From NCBI RefSeq assembly GCF_011745365.1, contig NW_024468913.1, positions 1,674,001-1,738,000 on the forward strand: a stretch of DNA of 64,000 bases. The letters run 5' to 3'. This document shows positions 35,974 to 45,710 of the stretch, piece after piece (positions within the stretch are counted from its first letter, which is position 1; every line of letters starts with the position of its first letter). The notes below the pieces were generated by a model. That model was not told the origin of the DNA, did not search any database, and was given only the letters and a program-made list of their open reading frames with translations. This DNA is from Cryphonectria parasitica EP155. Lineage: Eukaryota > Ascomycota > Sordariomycetes > Diaporthales > Cryphonectriaceae. The translations under genes were made by a program, and so were the position numbers.

Positions 35974-37471
35974 ACCAGAATCAAGGACGAGGATGGTCCC
36001 AGAGGTGAATACAGTAGGTCCGCCCCCCCCCCCCTCCTCCTCTCTTTGGCCGCGTGAATAGGTCGGTGACCTCACGGGCACGGTGCGCGCTTGTGCAGGT
36101 TTGACTATCGGCTTATGTTCCTGGCCATGATGAGAGGATGTGGCTAATTACTAGGTGGTCGTGACAGGTGCGCAGCCATCGCAGCCGGTCCTTGGACATC
36201 ACCATCCTGACGTGCTATGGCGGCATGCTTGATGATTTCTGGTGACGAGGAGAGGGGGGAGGGTCGTGAGGCTATTTCAGATCTTGTATGGTGAGATACA
36301 AAGGTCGATATAGACAAGAATACCAAGAGCAATTAACAACTTCGAGCCCAAAAAGGCAGATGATCAAAAATTAAAGGCTCGGGTAAGGGGGTGTTATAAC
36401 AGATCTGCAGCGTCGCTGAAGAAGCCGCAAAGGACGGCCCACAGCCCCGAATCTGTGCGGAACACAACGGGCCGGGCCGGGGCACTGATCAGCCGTGGCG
36501 CGGGGTGAGGGGTTATAAAAGTTGGCCGCCTCGTCTCGCCCTGCTCGGGATTTCATCTTCGAGTATGAATCGATCCGGGCGAATATTTACGTTCTGAAAT
36601 GGCCTCCAGAGTAGGTGCTGGTCGACGGTGGTGCGAGTTGCGCCATAGCACCATGTCCACGGCTGTCTGTGGTATGTGTGGTCAAGTGACGCTGCCGCCT
36701 TGTGTGCCCAACAGAGGGATCTGCGGTCGCGCCGGAAAGATCACGTGGCTCGTCATATCAGGTCCGGTCTCGTCTTGACACTGGCAGCTTGCCATGGCTG
36801 GCATGCATCGTGTTCAAAATATCCTAGACGTAAGTAGCCAGTCCCTAAAGCGGGGTGTGCATTTCAGACTGATTTGCAGTGGGAGCCCAACCGCCGAATG
36901 AGCATCAGGTAAAACCTCCAAGCCACACACTCTTACTATTGGTTCTCGGCCCTCCCGTCGGGCTGCAAGCGGTCAGCTCATAACTGTAGAACAAATGGAG
37001 AGAATGGGAACACCCAACCCCTGCCAAAAGTAACTAGTCAGCCCGATCTGGGCCAGCCACTGGGGCCCCGAGGACTACTGTACCCCCCAACTTGCTTTGT
37101 ACGAGTGTTATTCCAACCCGTGAGAGGCGGCTGTAAGCTCAGCGCTTGCTGAGTGATGAGTGGGCCAGCGGCCGAGATACGTCCTCTAAAATTAGCATAT
37201 TCGGCGCTCTATAGGGTGTGCTGAAGATTTTTCACCTCTTCTTTTTTTTTTTCTCCCTTTCTCTAACTTCCCGAATGGAGAATAAAAAGTCCACGGGAAC
37301 CAGGACAGACATGGGGAGCGCTGGTAGGATGACAACCTTTTGTTGTCAACTTGGGTTTGCTGGAGCTTTCAGGGCCTACGAGACCACCCTCCTCCCCTAG
37401 CCGAGCCTACCCTGCCCTCCTCATAAAGCACGATACTGTAGCACCAGTCGAAGAAACCCCACTGGCAAATC
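35974..37471. other. Intergenic stretch upstream of F-box-like gene
   Basis: About 1.5 kb without recognised coding sequence. A 12-C run lies at 36023-36034. Frames seen on either strand are short and motif-free. Confidence 0.5.
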
Positions 37472-38518
37472 ATGGGACATTGTTCAGCCAGGCGGGCAGA
37501 GACACCCGTCCCTGTCCCAGGCACAGCTCGAGCCGTAGCACCAACACCACCGTCGGGAGAAGAGGCCAGAGGCAGCCTCTCCTTCTTTGACTTGCCCATC
37601 GAGATCCGGCTGCAGATCTATCATTGGGTCCACCTGTCCAGCCCAGTGCAACACAGACAGCTGGCCCCGTGGTATCCTATTCCCACATGCAGATCCCACG
37701 TCGCCCAGCCCATAGTCCCCAGGGCAGACGACAGCGGGGACGACAAGGAGAAGAAAAGGAAGAAGAAGACGACGACAAGGACGACAAGGATGACAGCGGC
37801 AGAGACCAGCACCACCTTGCTTGCGCCAGATCGGCCGTTTGCACGGATGCCGACGGCGCTGCTCCGAACATGCCGGCAGGCGAACGAGGAGGCACGGGGG
37901 ATCCCGTTCCGTGAGAACGAGTTTGTGTTTATCAACTGGTTCTCGTCGGGCCTAGCGTCGGCGCTGGGCTTCACGCGGGCCCGGTGGCCCTGGCAGCGGC
38001 AGGAGATGCGGTTCGTCCGACTGGAGGTGTTTGCAAGGGATGTGACGGGGGCGGCAGGGCCGGTGAGGGCGCGGGACTGGGCAGAGCTGTGTGGGATGTG
38101 GACGGGGTTGAGGGGGCTGCGGCTGACGGTGTGGATGGAGGGGGGAGGGGCTTACCAGGCGTGGAGGGAAGAGGAAGAGGAGGAAGAGGAGGACGACAAC
38201 AACGGTGAGGACTATGATGGAGGGAGCGGGAGAAGGAGGAGGAGAAAGGATACTGGAGGGGAGAAGAACCCGTGGGAGCTGGTCGGGGAGGAGGGGAGGA
38301 GGACGGAGTGGGCGAAGAAGGCACTGGGGAGGCTCAAGGAGCTGAGGCAGCTGGAGGTCGAGATGGCCGACGTGGGCTGGCCAGCAGGGGAGAAGGTGAG
38401 GTGGTGCGAGAAGCTGAGGCAGACGGTGGTGCGTGGTGGAGGGAGGAAGGAGCTACGTGTTGTGTGTGTTGAGAAGAGGAAGGAGAAGGCGACAATAGGC
38501 AACGAAGGGCCGGTTTAG
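37472..38518 (+). CDS. F-box-like / 2EXR-type fungal protein
   Basis: Single exon, 348 residues, ATG to TAG. Residues ~36-52 (LSFFDLPIEIRLQIYHWVHL) are the short F-box-like helix pair found in the large fungal 2EXR/F-box-like group, followed by the typical LLRTCRQANEEARGIPFREN and later VRLEVFAR/GLRGLRLTV segments. This shape is that of ascomycete proteins of unknown role, some perhaps SCF adaptors. Two regions of simple charged sequence interrupt it: Lys/Arg/Thr (92-110) and Glu/Asp then Arg (231-262). Codon use is strongly purine-rich in the second half. Function is inferred only from the short motif. Confidence 0.7.
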   Translation: MGHCSARRAETPVPVPGTARAVAPTPPSGEEARGSLSFFDLPIEIRLQIYHWVHLSSPVQHRQLAPWYPIPTCRSHVAQPIVPRADDSGDDKEKKRKKKTTTRTTRMTAAETSTTLLAPDRPFARMPTALLRTCRQANEEARGIPFRENEFVFINWFSSGLASALGFTRARWPWQRQEMRFVRLEVFARDVTGAAGPVRARDWAELCGMWTGLRGLRLTVWMEGGGAYQAWREEEEEEEEDDNNGEDYDGGSGRRRRRKDTGGEKNPWELVGEEGRRTEWAKKALGRLKELRQLEVEMADVGWPAGEKVRWCEKLRQTVVRGGGRKELRVVCVEKRKEKATIGNEGPV

Positions 38519-40134
38519 TACACTAACCCTTGCTTGTTGCACAGAGCATGTTCATTGATGTGCAATACCCAATTTCTGTGTCATGAATGTGTATTTGGAT
38601 AATGTGTTGAAAACTCTCCTATTGCAGTAATATCATCTAATTTATCTTGTCAGGCTGATTTCCAACGATCTACCAGAGATTCATACCACGGTAAATAGAA
38701 TAAGACCTTGGTCAATTACCATAGTGCCACGGTCCATACTGAGAGGTACTCGTGGCTCCAATTTTGGCCGCTATGATCAGCAGCTAGCAGCTTGGCAGGG
38801 AGCCATCGGACCCCCTATTTTTAAGCCACATGGCGCGTTGCGCGTCGTCAACGTTCTTCATCGCTAGGCTAGCTGACCAATTGGGTCCCTCTATATCTGT
38901 TTGTCTCGAGGGAGGGAACAAAGATGACAATTGATAGGGTCGCAATGGTATTGTTTCTTGCGTCTACGTTCGACATTTTTTGAGTACTCCTTTCTCTCCT
39001 CTCTTTTTGGTACATATGTCGAGAAGAGTGGGCCTTACCTGACCCCTCGTGTTAGTTTGCTTCGTGCCATTCCTTTCGTAGCTTTCTGCATTGCATCGAC
39101 TCCACATTTGCCCTCCAGCCCTGTTTCATTTTTACGTTTTTTCCTTCCCTCCTCTCTCTCCCTTCTTGCCTTTCTCTGTCTCTCTCCCAGTTATCCTCGG
39201 CAACAGCCCGTCACTTGTCAGCAGTGCTATGGAGAACCCGTTCTTTTGGGGGCCCCAAGTTGCCCATCTAGCCCCATCAGCCCCTTGTGAGAAATCATAC
39301 ACGTTTGGACATGGCATGTACGTACCGACTACGACAGTATGTACGTACCAGCCAAATACGACGGTTGCTACTACGTATCTTAGTACTATATTACTACTGC
39401 TATAATTGAATTTCCCCATCCATGCTCCTTCCTCTCCATGCATCGTCATTACCTGCGGTCTGATTCCCCATCCCTCTTCCGGTCATCATCCCCTTTCTAG
39501 CAAGAATTCCTTTTCTCCTCTAGATTTTTTTTCTTTAATTATTTCTTCCGCACCCCGTACCTGCAGCACCCCTAGCACCCCTAGCACCGCCCCTCTAGGG
39601 ATCTCTTATTCTCCCCCCCCCCAAAGAAACCCAAATTTAAATACCAATCCCTGGCCAGGCCCCAGTTTCTCTTTGCAAGACATTTGTTGATTGTCTCTGG
39701 CCTTGACCCACAGCAATGCGTGGCCTCCCGCTGTGCAGATCCTGACCTCCTCCTCCTCTATCCTGACCATCTCCCGACATCCGACCTTCCCTGGACGTTG
39801 CCGTCCTTGTCGTCGCCCTTCTCAACCTTCCTACTTCTCGAGTCAATACGGAGTCGGCCAGATCGCATATACCCACCCACTCCCTCCTTCTCGAGATCTT
39901 TCCTTGGCCATACCTATCAACGGTTGCCTGGCGCTGGTCCGTCCTGACCTGACCTGACCTGACCTGACCCGACGTCACTTGCACGAAACCACGAGCATAC
40001 ACGAACACACACACATTTTGTCTGTCTTTGTCTCTTTCCCTCGCGCACGCGAGCCAGGTTCGCGGGGCGCCGCTCACGACCTTCGATTCTACAGCCGCGG
40101 TTCTACAAACCCACGATGTCCCATCCCCCCCGAC
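38519..40134. other. Upstream region of acyltransferase-3 gene
   Basis: About 1.6 kb without a recognised gene. Contains a GTACGTAC-rich patch at 39318-39390, a decanucleotide-like CACCCCTAG repeat (~39565-39585) and long pyrimidine-rich segments typical of fungal promoters. Confidence 0.5.
39943..39967. repeat. CCTGA pentanucleotide tandem repeat
   Basis: Five perfect CCTGA units about 165 bp upstream of the acyltransferase start codon, probably in its promoter or 5' UTR. Confidence 0.9.
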
Positions 40135-41607
40135 ATGGCCCTCCGCGACCTCGTTCCTAGTTTCGCCGCCGACGCTCTGTGGCCCGACCACAAGAGCCCG
40201 CTGGCCACCCACAGGCTATATCCAACTTCGTATCTCGATGGCCTGCGCGGGCTGGCGGCCGTGGTGGTCTTCTTCTGCCACTACACCGAGGAGAACCACC
40301 AGTACCTCATCCCTACCTATGGCCTGAATGTCGACCACATCTCCTCCTTCCTACAGCTACCCTTTCTCCGGAGCCTATACAGCGGCCGACCCATGGTGCA
40401 CATCTTTTTTGTCATCTCGGGTTTCGTGCTGTCCTACAAGCCGCTGAGAGAGATACATGCGAGGGACCTGGAGCGATGCTGGGCGGCGCTGGCCTCCTCG
40501 ACACTGCGGCGGCCCTTCCGGCTACTTGGGCCGTGCATCGTGTCCACGGCTATCATTGGGGTCATGATTCAGATGCGCCTCCTGTACCGGCCGCTGCCGT
40601 CCAACTCCATGCAGTTCTGGGCCTGGGTCGACGCCGTGTTCCACCAGATCACCTGGCCGTGGGCGTGGGATTTTGACCTGCGCCCGGCCTTCGACGTGCA
40701 CCTGTGGTCCATCCCCATCGAGTTTGCCCACTCGATGCTGCTGTTCCTGACTATCCTGATGCTGTCGCGGCTGCGGCAGCGCGTGCGCACCCCGGCCATG
40801 TTCCTGCTGCTGGCCTACACGGTTGCGTGCGGCAAGTGGGCGGCCATGGAGTTCTACGCGGGCATGATCCTTGCCGACATTCACATCCGCCGCTCGGCTG
40901 AGGCCAAGGCGCGACACTACGAGAAGTTGTCCTCGTCACCAACAGCACCAGCAGCAGCCGCCTCGGCGGGCAGCCCCGCCGAGCTAGCGCCAGTAATTGA
41001 GGGCCCGGCGCTACACTATATCGTGCACATCCTGCTGCTGCTGGGGGCGTTTTACGTGCAGGGCTGGCCCAACTTTGACGCGCACCGCAGCCCCATCATC
41101 CGCTGGCTGTACAACCACACCCCACCCTCGTTTCCGCCTGTGGATAATCTGACGCCGCAGAAGTTCTGGTTTGCTGTGCAGGCCATCGCCATGGTGTGGA
41201 CATGCGGCGAGCTGCGACCCGTGAGGCACTTCCTCGAAGGGCCCATCCCGCAGTACTGCGGGCACATCAGCTACGCGCTGTACATTGTGCACGGGCCGGT
41301 ATTGGAGCTGCTGCAGCGCGCCGTGGTGGGCACGTTATACCAGCCGCCCATGGCTGCGCCGGGTCTTCCCGGGTACAGACCGGAGGTGCTCCCGCGCGGG
41401 CTCAAGGGCCTGATTGGGGTTGAGACAGCCACGCAGCGGACAATAGTGTGGGTGCTAGGGCTGATGATATTGAGTCCGATGGTGGTGTGGGCTGCGGATG
41501 TGTTCTGGCGGCTGGTGGACATACCCATGATCAGGTTGGCCCGGACGGTCGAGACGTGGATGGTCGAGACCGAGGTAGACCTGGGGAAGCCCCAGGAAGC
41601 ACACTAA
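40135..41607 (+). CDS. Acyltransferase-3 family integral membrane protein
   Basis: Multi-pass membrane O-acyltransferase-like protein (Acyl_transf_3 family), which moves acyl groups to sugars, lipids or secondary metabolites; substrate unknown. Single exon, 490 residues. The N-terminal family signature is present: SYLDGLRGLAAVVVFFCHY with Arg38 and the likely catalytic His49, then HIFFVISGFVLSYKPL with the usual Phe-x-Ser/Ile-SGF. About ten hydrophobic segments follow; HISYALYIVHGPVLELL near residue 380-396 is the typical late motif. A loop of poly-Ala/Ser/Pro (~265-285) is low complexity. The ATG chosen directly precedes the conserved part; the frame is open further upstream, but that sequence overlaps the CCTGA repeat and looks like leader. 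Confidence 0.9.
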   Translation: MALRDLVPSFAADALWPDHKSPLATHRLYPTSYLDGLRGLAAVVVFFCHYTEENHQYLIPTYGLNVDHISSFLQLPFLRSLYSGRPMVHIFFVISGFVLSYKPLREIHARDLERCWAALASSTLRRPFRLLGPCIVSTAIIGVMIQMRLLYRPLPSNSMQFWAWVDAVFHQITWPWAWDFDLRPAFDVHLWSIPIEFAHSMLLFLTILMLSRLRQRVRTPAMFLLLAYTVACGKWAAMEFYAGMILADIHIRRSAEAKARHYEKLSSSPTAPAAAASAGSPAELAPVIEGPALHYIVHILLLLGAFYVQGWPNFDAHRSPIIRWLYNHTPPSFPPVDNLTPQKFWFAVQAIAMVWTCGELRPVRHFLEGPIPQYCGHISYALYIVHGPVLELLQRAVVGTLYQPPMAAPGLPGYRPEVLPRGLKGLIGVETATQRTIVWVLGLMILSPMVVWAADVFWRLVDIPMIRLARTVETWMVETEVDLGKPQEAH

Positions 41608-43267
41608 AAAGGAGCAAGAGGAAGAATAATGATGTTGTATACATGTATACGTGTGTGTGTTGTGTGTGCCTGTATAGAGGTCATCGTCGCACTTTGTAAA
41701 AAACTGAAAAAGCATAGCATAGGGCATTTGGCTGGCGTTGTGGTATATACAATATTGAGAACATTGAATCTTTACAATCATTTTCTTCTTTATTTTTTTG
41801 AACGAGATATGTCTTGAAACGCTTGGTGCTCTGTTCGCATGCGTATGTGCGCGCGTATGCGCAATCACTTTCCTCCATAAAACGGCAGTCGGTCTCTTGA
41901 CCCAATTCAGAATCGCAAGACCCGCATGACCGAAGAAGAAAAAAGTCTTACATAAAGACGGACCAAAGATGTACCTTATTATTCTAAATAGTAATATCTC
42001 GCACCGATCATCGCAACAGCTTCGTCATATCAAACCATTTTTCTTCTTCTTTTCACTATGATGTATCTTCCCACACGCCGATCTTTGCTTGTTCTTAGTC
42101 ACGCTAGAGACCCCGGGGAAATAATGAATTAGTATGTCATGCCTTGGCAAGTTCTAGGCCGATCCCTTCCCCTCTCCCGCTGGCGGGGCCAAAACCTGTT
42201 CCACGGTGCTTTAATGCCACAGTGCACATCCTGTAGCAGCACAAGTACTATGGTAGCTCGGTCGTGTCTTCCTGGCTTTTTAGTGCTGACGGCATCTTCC
42301 AATTATGATGGCGGTAAGAAAAGAAAAGAAGAAAAAATATCACTGTCACATTTCCCTGGTTCCCCTCTCTCTCCACCTGCTTACTGTAGCTCTCTTAAGA
42401 CGAGTGCAGGTCCGGGGGACCGGGGGACCGGGGGGGAGGGGGCGGGGGCGCAAGCATGTGACTTCGCGACTCGGGGGATGACTTGGCTCTGGGGCTTCTC
42501 TGTGAGTCACGTCGATGCGCATCTGAGAATGGCTAACCAATCTCGTGTTTTCATTTTATTTATTTTTGTCTTTTATCTATGGTCTACTAAATTTCTGACC
42601 ACTTATATCCCTGGAATTTAACAGCGATAACGGAGGAGAGAGTAAAGTTATTGGAATCAATCGGCGCTGGATGACAACTTTGGATCGTTTTCCTGTTTGC
42701 CGTTCGAGTCACATCTTAAGCAGGTACGTTGTTTTACGGTCCGGCATGGGGGAAGTTGCAGTGGAGGAGGGACACATAACTTGGGTGGTGCAAGGTCCCC
42801 CTCTCCGAAACCCTGCCCTTAGACGTTCCCGTCCAAGTAGCGGTGCTTATTCAGCTGAACAGGCGGGATTACTACTTCACGGCTCGCGTTGCCTGAGGAA
42901 TCTTGATACTTTTCATCTTTGAATATTCTTTTCCTTCTATTCATTCTTCTTCCCCTCCTCTCCTTTTCAAACTACCAACACACATCCTTGGCTGTCCTTT
43001 TGGCTGCGCTACGGTACGAGCTAAAAGGTTGCCCTACTTGCTAAGGAGACGACGTTGCTTGTGTATGCATGTCTGCATGAATGAGCGAGTGTGTTTGTGA
43101 GTCAGTGAATGAGAGACTGACCTCACATACCAGTCGAGACGCCAACCGGAACAGAAGAGGAAAAAGAGAAAGAAAGAAAGACACGAGAGAGAAAGAGAGG
43201 GAGAGGAAAGACAGGACAAATAAACACGCAAGAAAAAAAGAAAAAAAAGTAAAGACAACAGCCCATC
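41608..43267. other. Intergenic, including leader of the GFA gene
   Basis: No gene recognised in about 1.65 kb. It holds TG repeats after the acyltransferase stop codon (~41650-41670), a G-rich block at 42414-42448, and a strikingly purine-rich A/G tract at about 43140-43250 immediately before the GFA start codon. Confidence 0.5.
42414..42448. repeat. G-rich repeat block with G-quadruplex potential
   Basis: Five runs of at least five G separated by one to three bases, including three near-copies of GGGGGACC. The spacing satisfies the usual intramolecular G-quadruplex pattern on the plus strand. Confidence 0.75.
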
Positions 43268-44268
43268 ATGGACGCGGCCTGTCAGTGCGGGGCCGTCACT
43301 TTCAAGACCCCCATAGGGAGGCCCCTGGCGCTCTACATATGCCACTGCGCAGAGTGCAGGCGCCAGACCTCGTCTGCTTTTGGCACATCGGCCATCTTCC
43401 CGCGATTCGAGCTGCCGGATGCCGAGCTGCTGAGCGTCTATACGTGAGTCGAGGTCCCTCTTACCACATAGTTGGGTTCTGAGAACAATGCGAGAGGAAA
43501 GAGGAAGAAGAACATCATAGTGGGGTCAGAAAAGGTTCATCAGTCATATGAGAATGATGGCGATAACGGCAAGATGGAGATGAGACAAAAGAGGGGTAGG
43601 GATGGGGATGGGAGCATGTCCAGGAAGAGACAGAATTGACTGACCAGTTTTCTTACTTGATTTATATAGACGGCCTACCGTCTCAGGACAGACGCTGTAC
43701 TGGTGAGTTTTTTGGGTTATGGAGATCCCACCTCGATGGCGGGACGCAACTGTCGGGTGATCAAGAAGCGAAGGCTCTCACTCACGCTCCCCAACTGCAG
43801 CTACTTTTGCAAGAAGTGCGGGACACGGCTCATCCACACCACACCTGTGAGTATATAGTCACATCGCTCTCATATCCTCTTTGCACCTCGTTGCATTTGG
43901 TCTTCCATCTCTCCATCCATCCTTACTGACCTTCCCCCCTCCCTCCCTCTTCTTCACAGAACAAGAATGTTGTCTCCGTCAAGGGCGGCTGCCTCGAGGG
44001 GCTCGACTGGTCCCGGGCCATCCACATCTGGACGCAGTCTGCCATGATCCCTATCCCCGAGGGCGCTGAGAGCTACTCGGAGGAGTCAACGCAGAGCAGC
44101 TACGGCGACTCACAGGAGTGTCTGGACCAGCCCGGGATGCTGACCGGGAGCGGAGGAATCCCTGGCTCGAGCCTGGGCCGCCGAGAGGGCGAGGGAGGAG
44201 GGCCGCAGCCGAAGAGGGAGGGGCTTTGTGAGCTTTCGGGGTCGAACCTGAGCAATATGCTGCATTAA
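43268..44268 (+). CDS. GFA/CENP-V-type zinc-binding protein
   Basis: Member of the glutathione-dependent formaldehyde-activating (GFA) fold, Mss4-like zinc proteins; true activity in most fungal members is unproven. Four exons, 43268-43443, 43670-43702, 43801-43846 and 43960-44268, give 187 residues. Zinc ligands fit the family: CQC (5, 7), CHCAEC (25, 27, 30) and CYFCKKC (70, 73, 76). The second site is assembled only by splicing two tiny exons of 33 and 46 bp, with the Cys70 codon split by an intron. All four donors/acceptors are standard (GTGAGT three times). After the GFA domain (to ~residue 112, SRAIHIWTQSAM) there is a ~75-residue Ser/Gly/Glu-rich tail with no motif. Confidence 0.9.
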
Positions 44269-44560
44269 TGTAAAGGAGAGGGGTTTTTGGCATGGAGAAG
44301 AGACAGACACACATGTATAGAGAGGGGAGGAGAGAGCAGCATGAAGATATCCAAAAAGAAAGGTAAATTAGTATGATATGGTTCTCAATGTCTAGGAGAG
44401 GTCGATCTATCCACCTGTCAATAAGGGGCCAGGAAGAACCAAAGGAATATACATATCGGCTCACACACACACACACACGGTGTCGCTTTGCCTTCAGAAT
44501 TCTATTGCAGAAAACTGCCATGCCATCAACGGCCTCTCTCGCTCCCCCACTGACGCCCTC

Positions 44561-45710
44561 TTACCCCGTCAGCCTCTCCCGATTTATGCTCCCACCCCCT
44601 TCCTCGGCCCTCCTCTGCTCCTCCCCGCCCGGCCCTCCTGCATTCGAATGCTTCGCCGGATCAAACACATACATTGGAAACTCAAGAAAAACTGTCCGCC
44701 TCAACACCGTAGGCACCTTCTCGTACAGCCACGGCGGGAATGGAATCAGGATACTCGTGCGGTCCAGATACCGTCTGTACCCGTCCCAGTTGTCGCCCTT
44801 CTCATAGCGCTTCTTGGCCCCTGGGCGCTCGGAGAGCGGGAGGCCCGAGAGGAACATCAAGAGGGCGGTGAGGAAGATGGGGCCTACGATGGTGGCGTAG
44901 AGGGCTTTGTAGGCTTGGCCTTGGACGTGGCCATCGGCTGCGGAGGAGACTGCTATCATATAGATGGCTGTGTGGGCGAGGTTAGTGTGTTTCAGAGAGC
45001 GAGGAGAGAAAGAGGTAACTAACCAAACTGGATGATAATCTCGCCAAAGTAGTTGGGGTGCCTCGACCAGCCCCACAACCCCTTGTCGCACACAGCACTC
45101 TTGGGCTGGCTCTGGCGAAAGATGAACTTTTCCACGTCGCTGACACTCTCTGCGACGAAACCCAGCACGAACAGCACCACGCCTGCAATGTCACGGCCCG
45201 TGCCGAAAGCGACAAAGGGATACTGCGTCACGGCGGGCGAGTTGAGCACGGTGACAGGCAGGGAGACGATCCAGACCCAGAGCATCTGGAAGACCCAGAA
45301 GCCGAGAAAAGGGAAGAAGCGGTCGCGCTTGTCGTCGAAGCGGTCATCTTTGCCGGTCTTGAGGATGCGGAAGAGGAGGAAGCCTGAGAGGCGGGCACCC
45401 CATAGCATGATGAAGATGGAGGCGACGATCTGGCGGGCGGTGGGGTGCGAGGCGGAGAGGCTCAGGGTGATGATAGCCAGGACGACGAAGTTGGTGCCGC
45501 CCGCAAAGTCTTGTGGTCTAGTGTGTTAGTAAAGATGATAATAAGAGAGACGCAGTTGAGGGCGAGGGCGAGAGAAAATATGGCCTTACCGGTCAGCTTG
45601 TCGAATTTGAAGGTGAAAGCCACGGCGAAGAAGATGAGCTGGTAGGCGACGGTGATGAGGAGGGTGATGGCGAGGTAGTAGTCATCTAGGACGTGGACGG
45701 TTCCCTCCAT
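44561..45710 (-). CDS. DUF1295 / steroid-5-alpha-reductase-like membrane protein
   Basis: Multi-pass protein of the DUF1295 group, related to steroid 5-alpha reductases and isoprenylcysteine methyltransferases; the reaction in fungi is not established. Exons 45590-45710, 45024-45509 and 44561-44967 give 337 residues. Hydrophobic segments begin at residue ~10 (YLAITLLITVAYQLIFFAVA). The signature DKLTDFAGGTNF, WGARLSGFLLFRILKTGKD(D)RFD, FIFRQSQPK and the cofactor motif GLWGWSRHPNYFGE are all present, followed by PLSERPGAKK and a Tyr/Arg-rich YRRYLDRTS. Introns are 80 and 56 bp (GTAAGG and GTTAGT donors); both joins rebuild conserved sequence. The tail of ~40 residues is Gly/Glu-rich and poorly conserved. 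An upstream in-frame GTG exists, but the ATG at 45710 is preferred. Confidence 0.9.
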
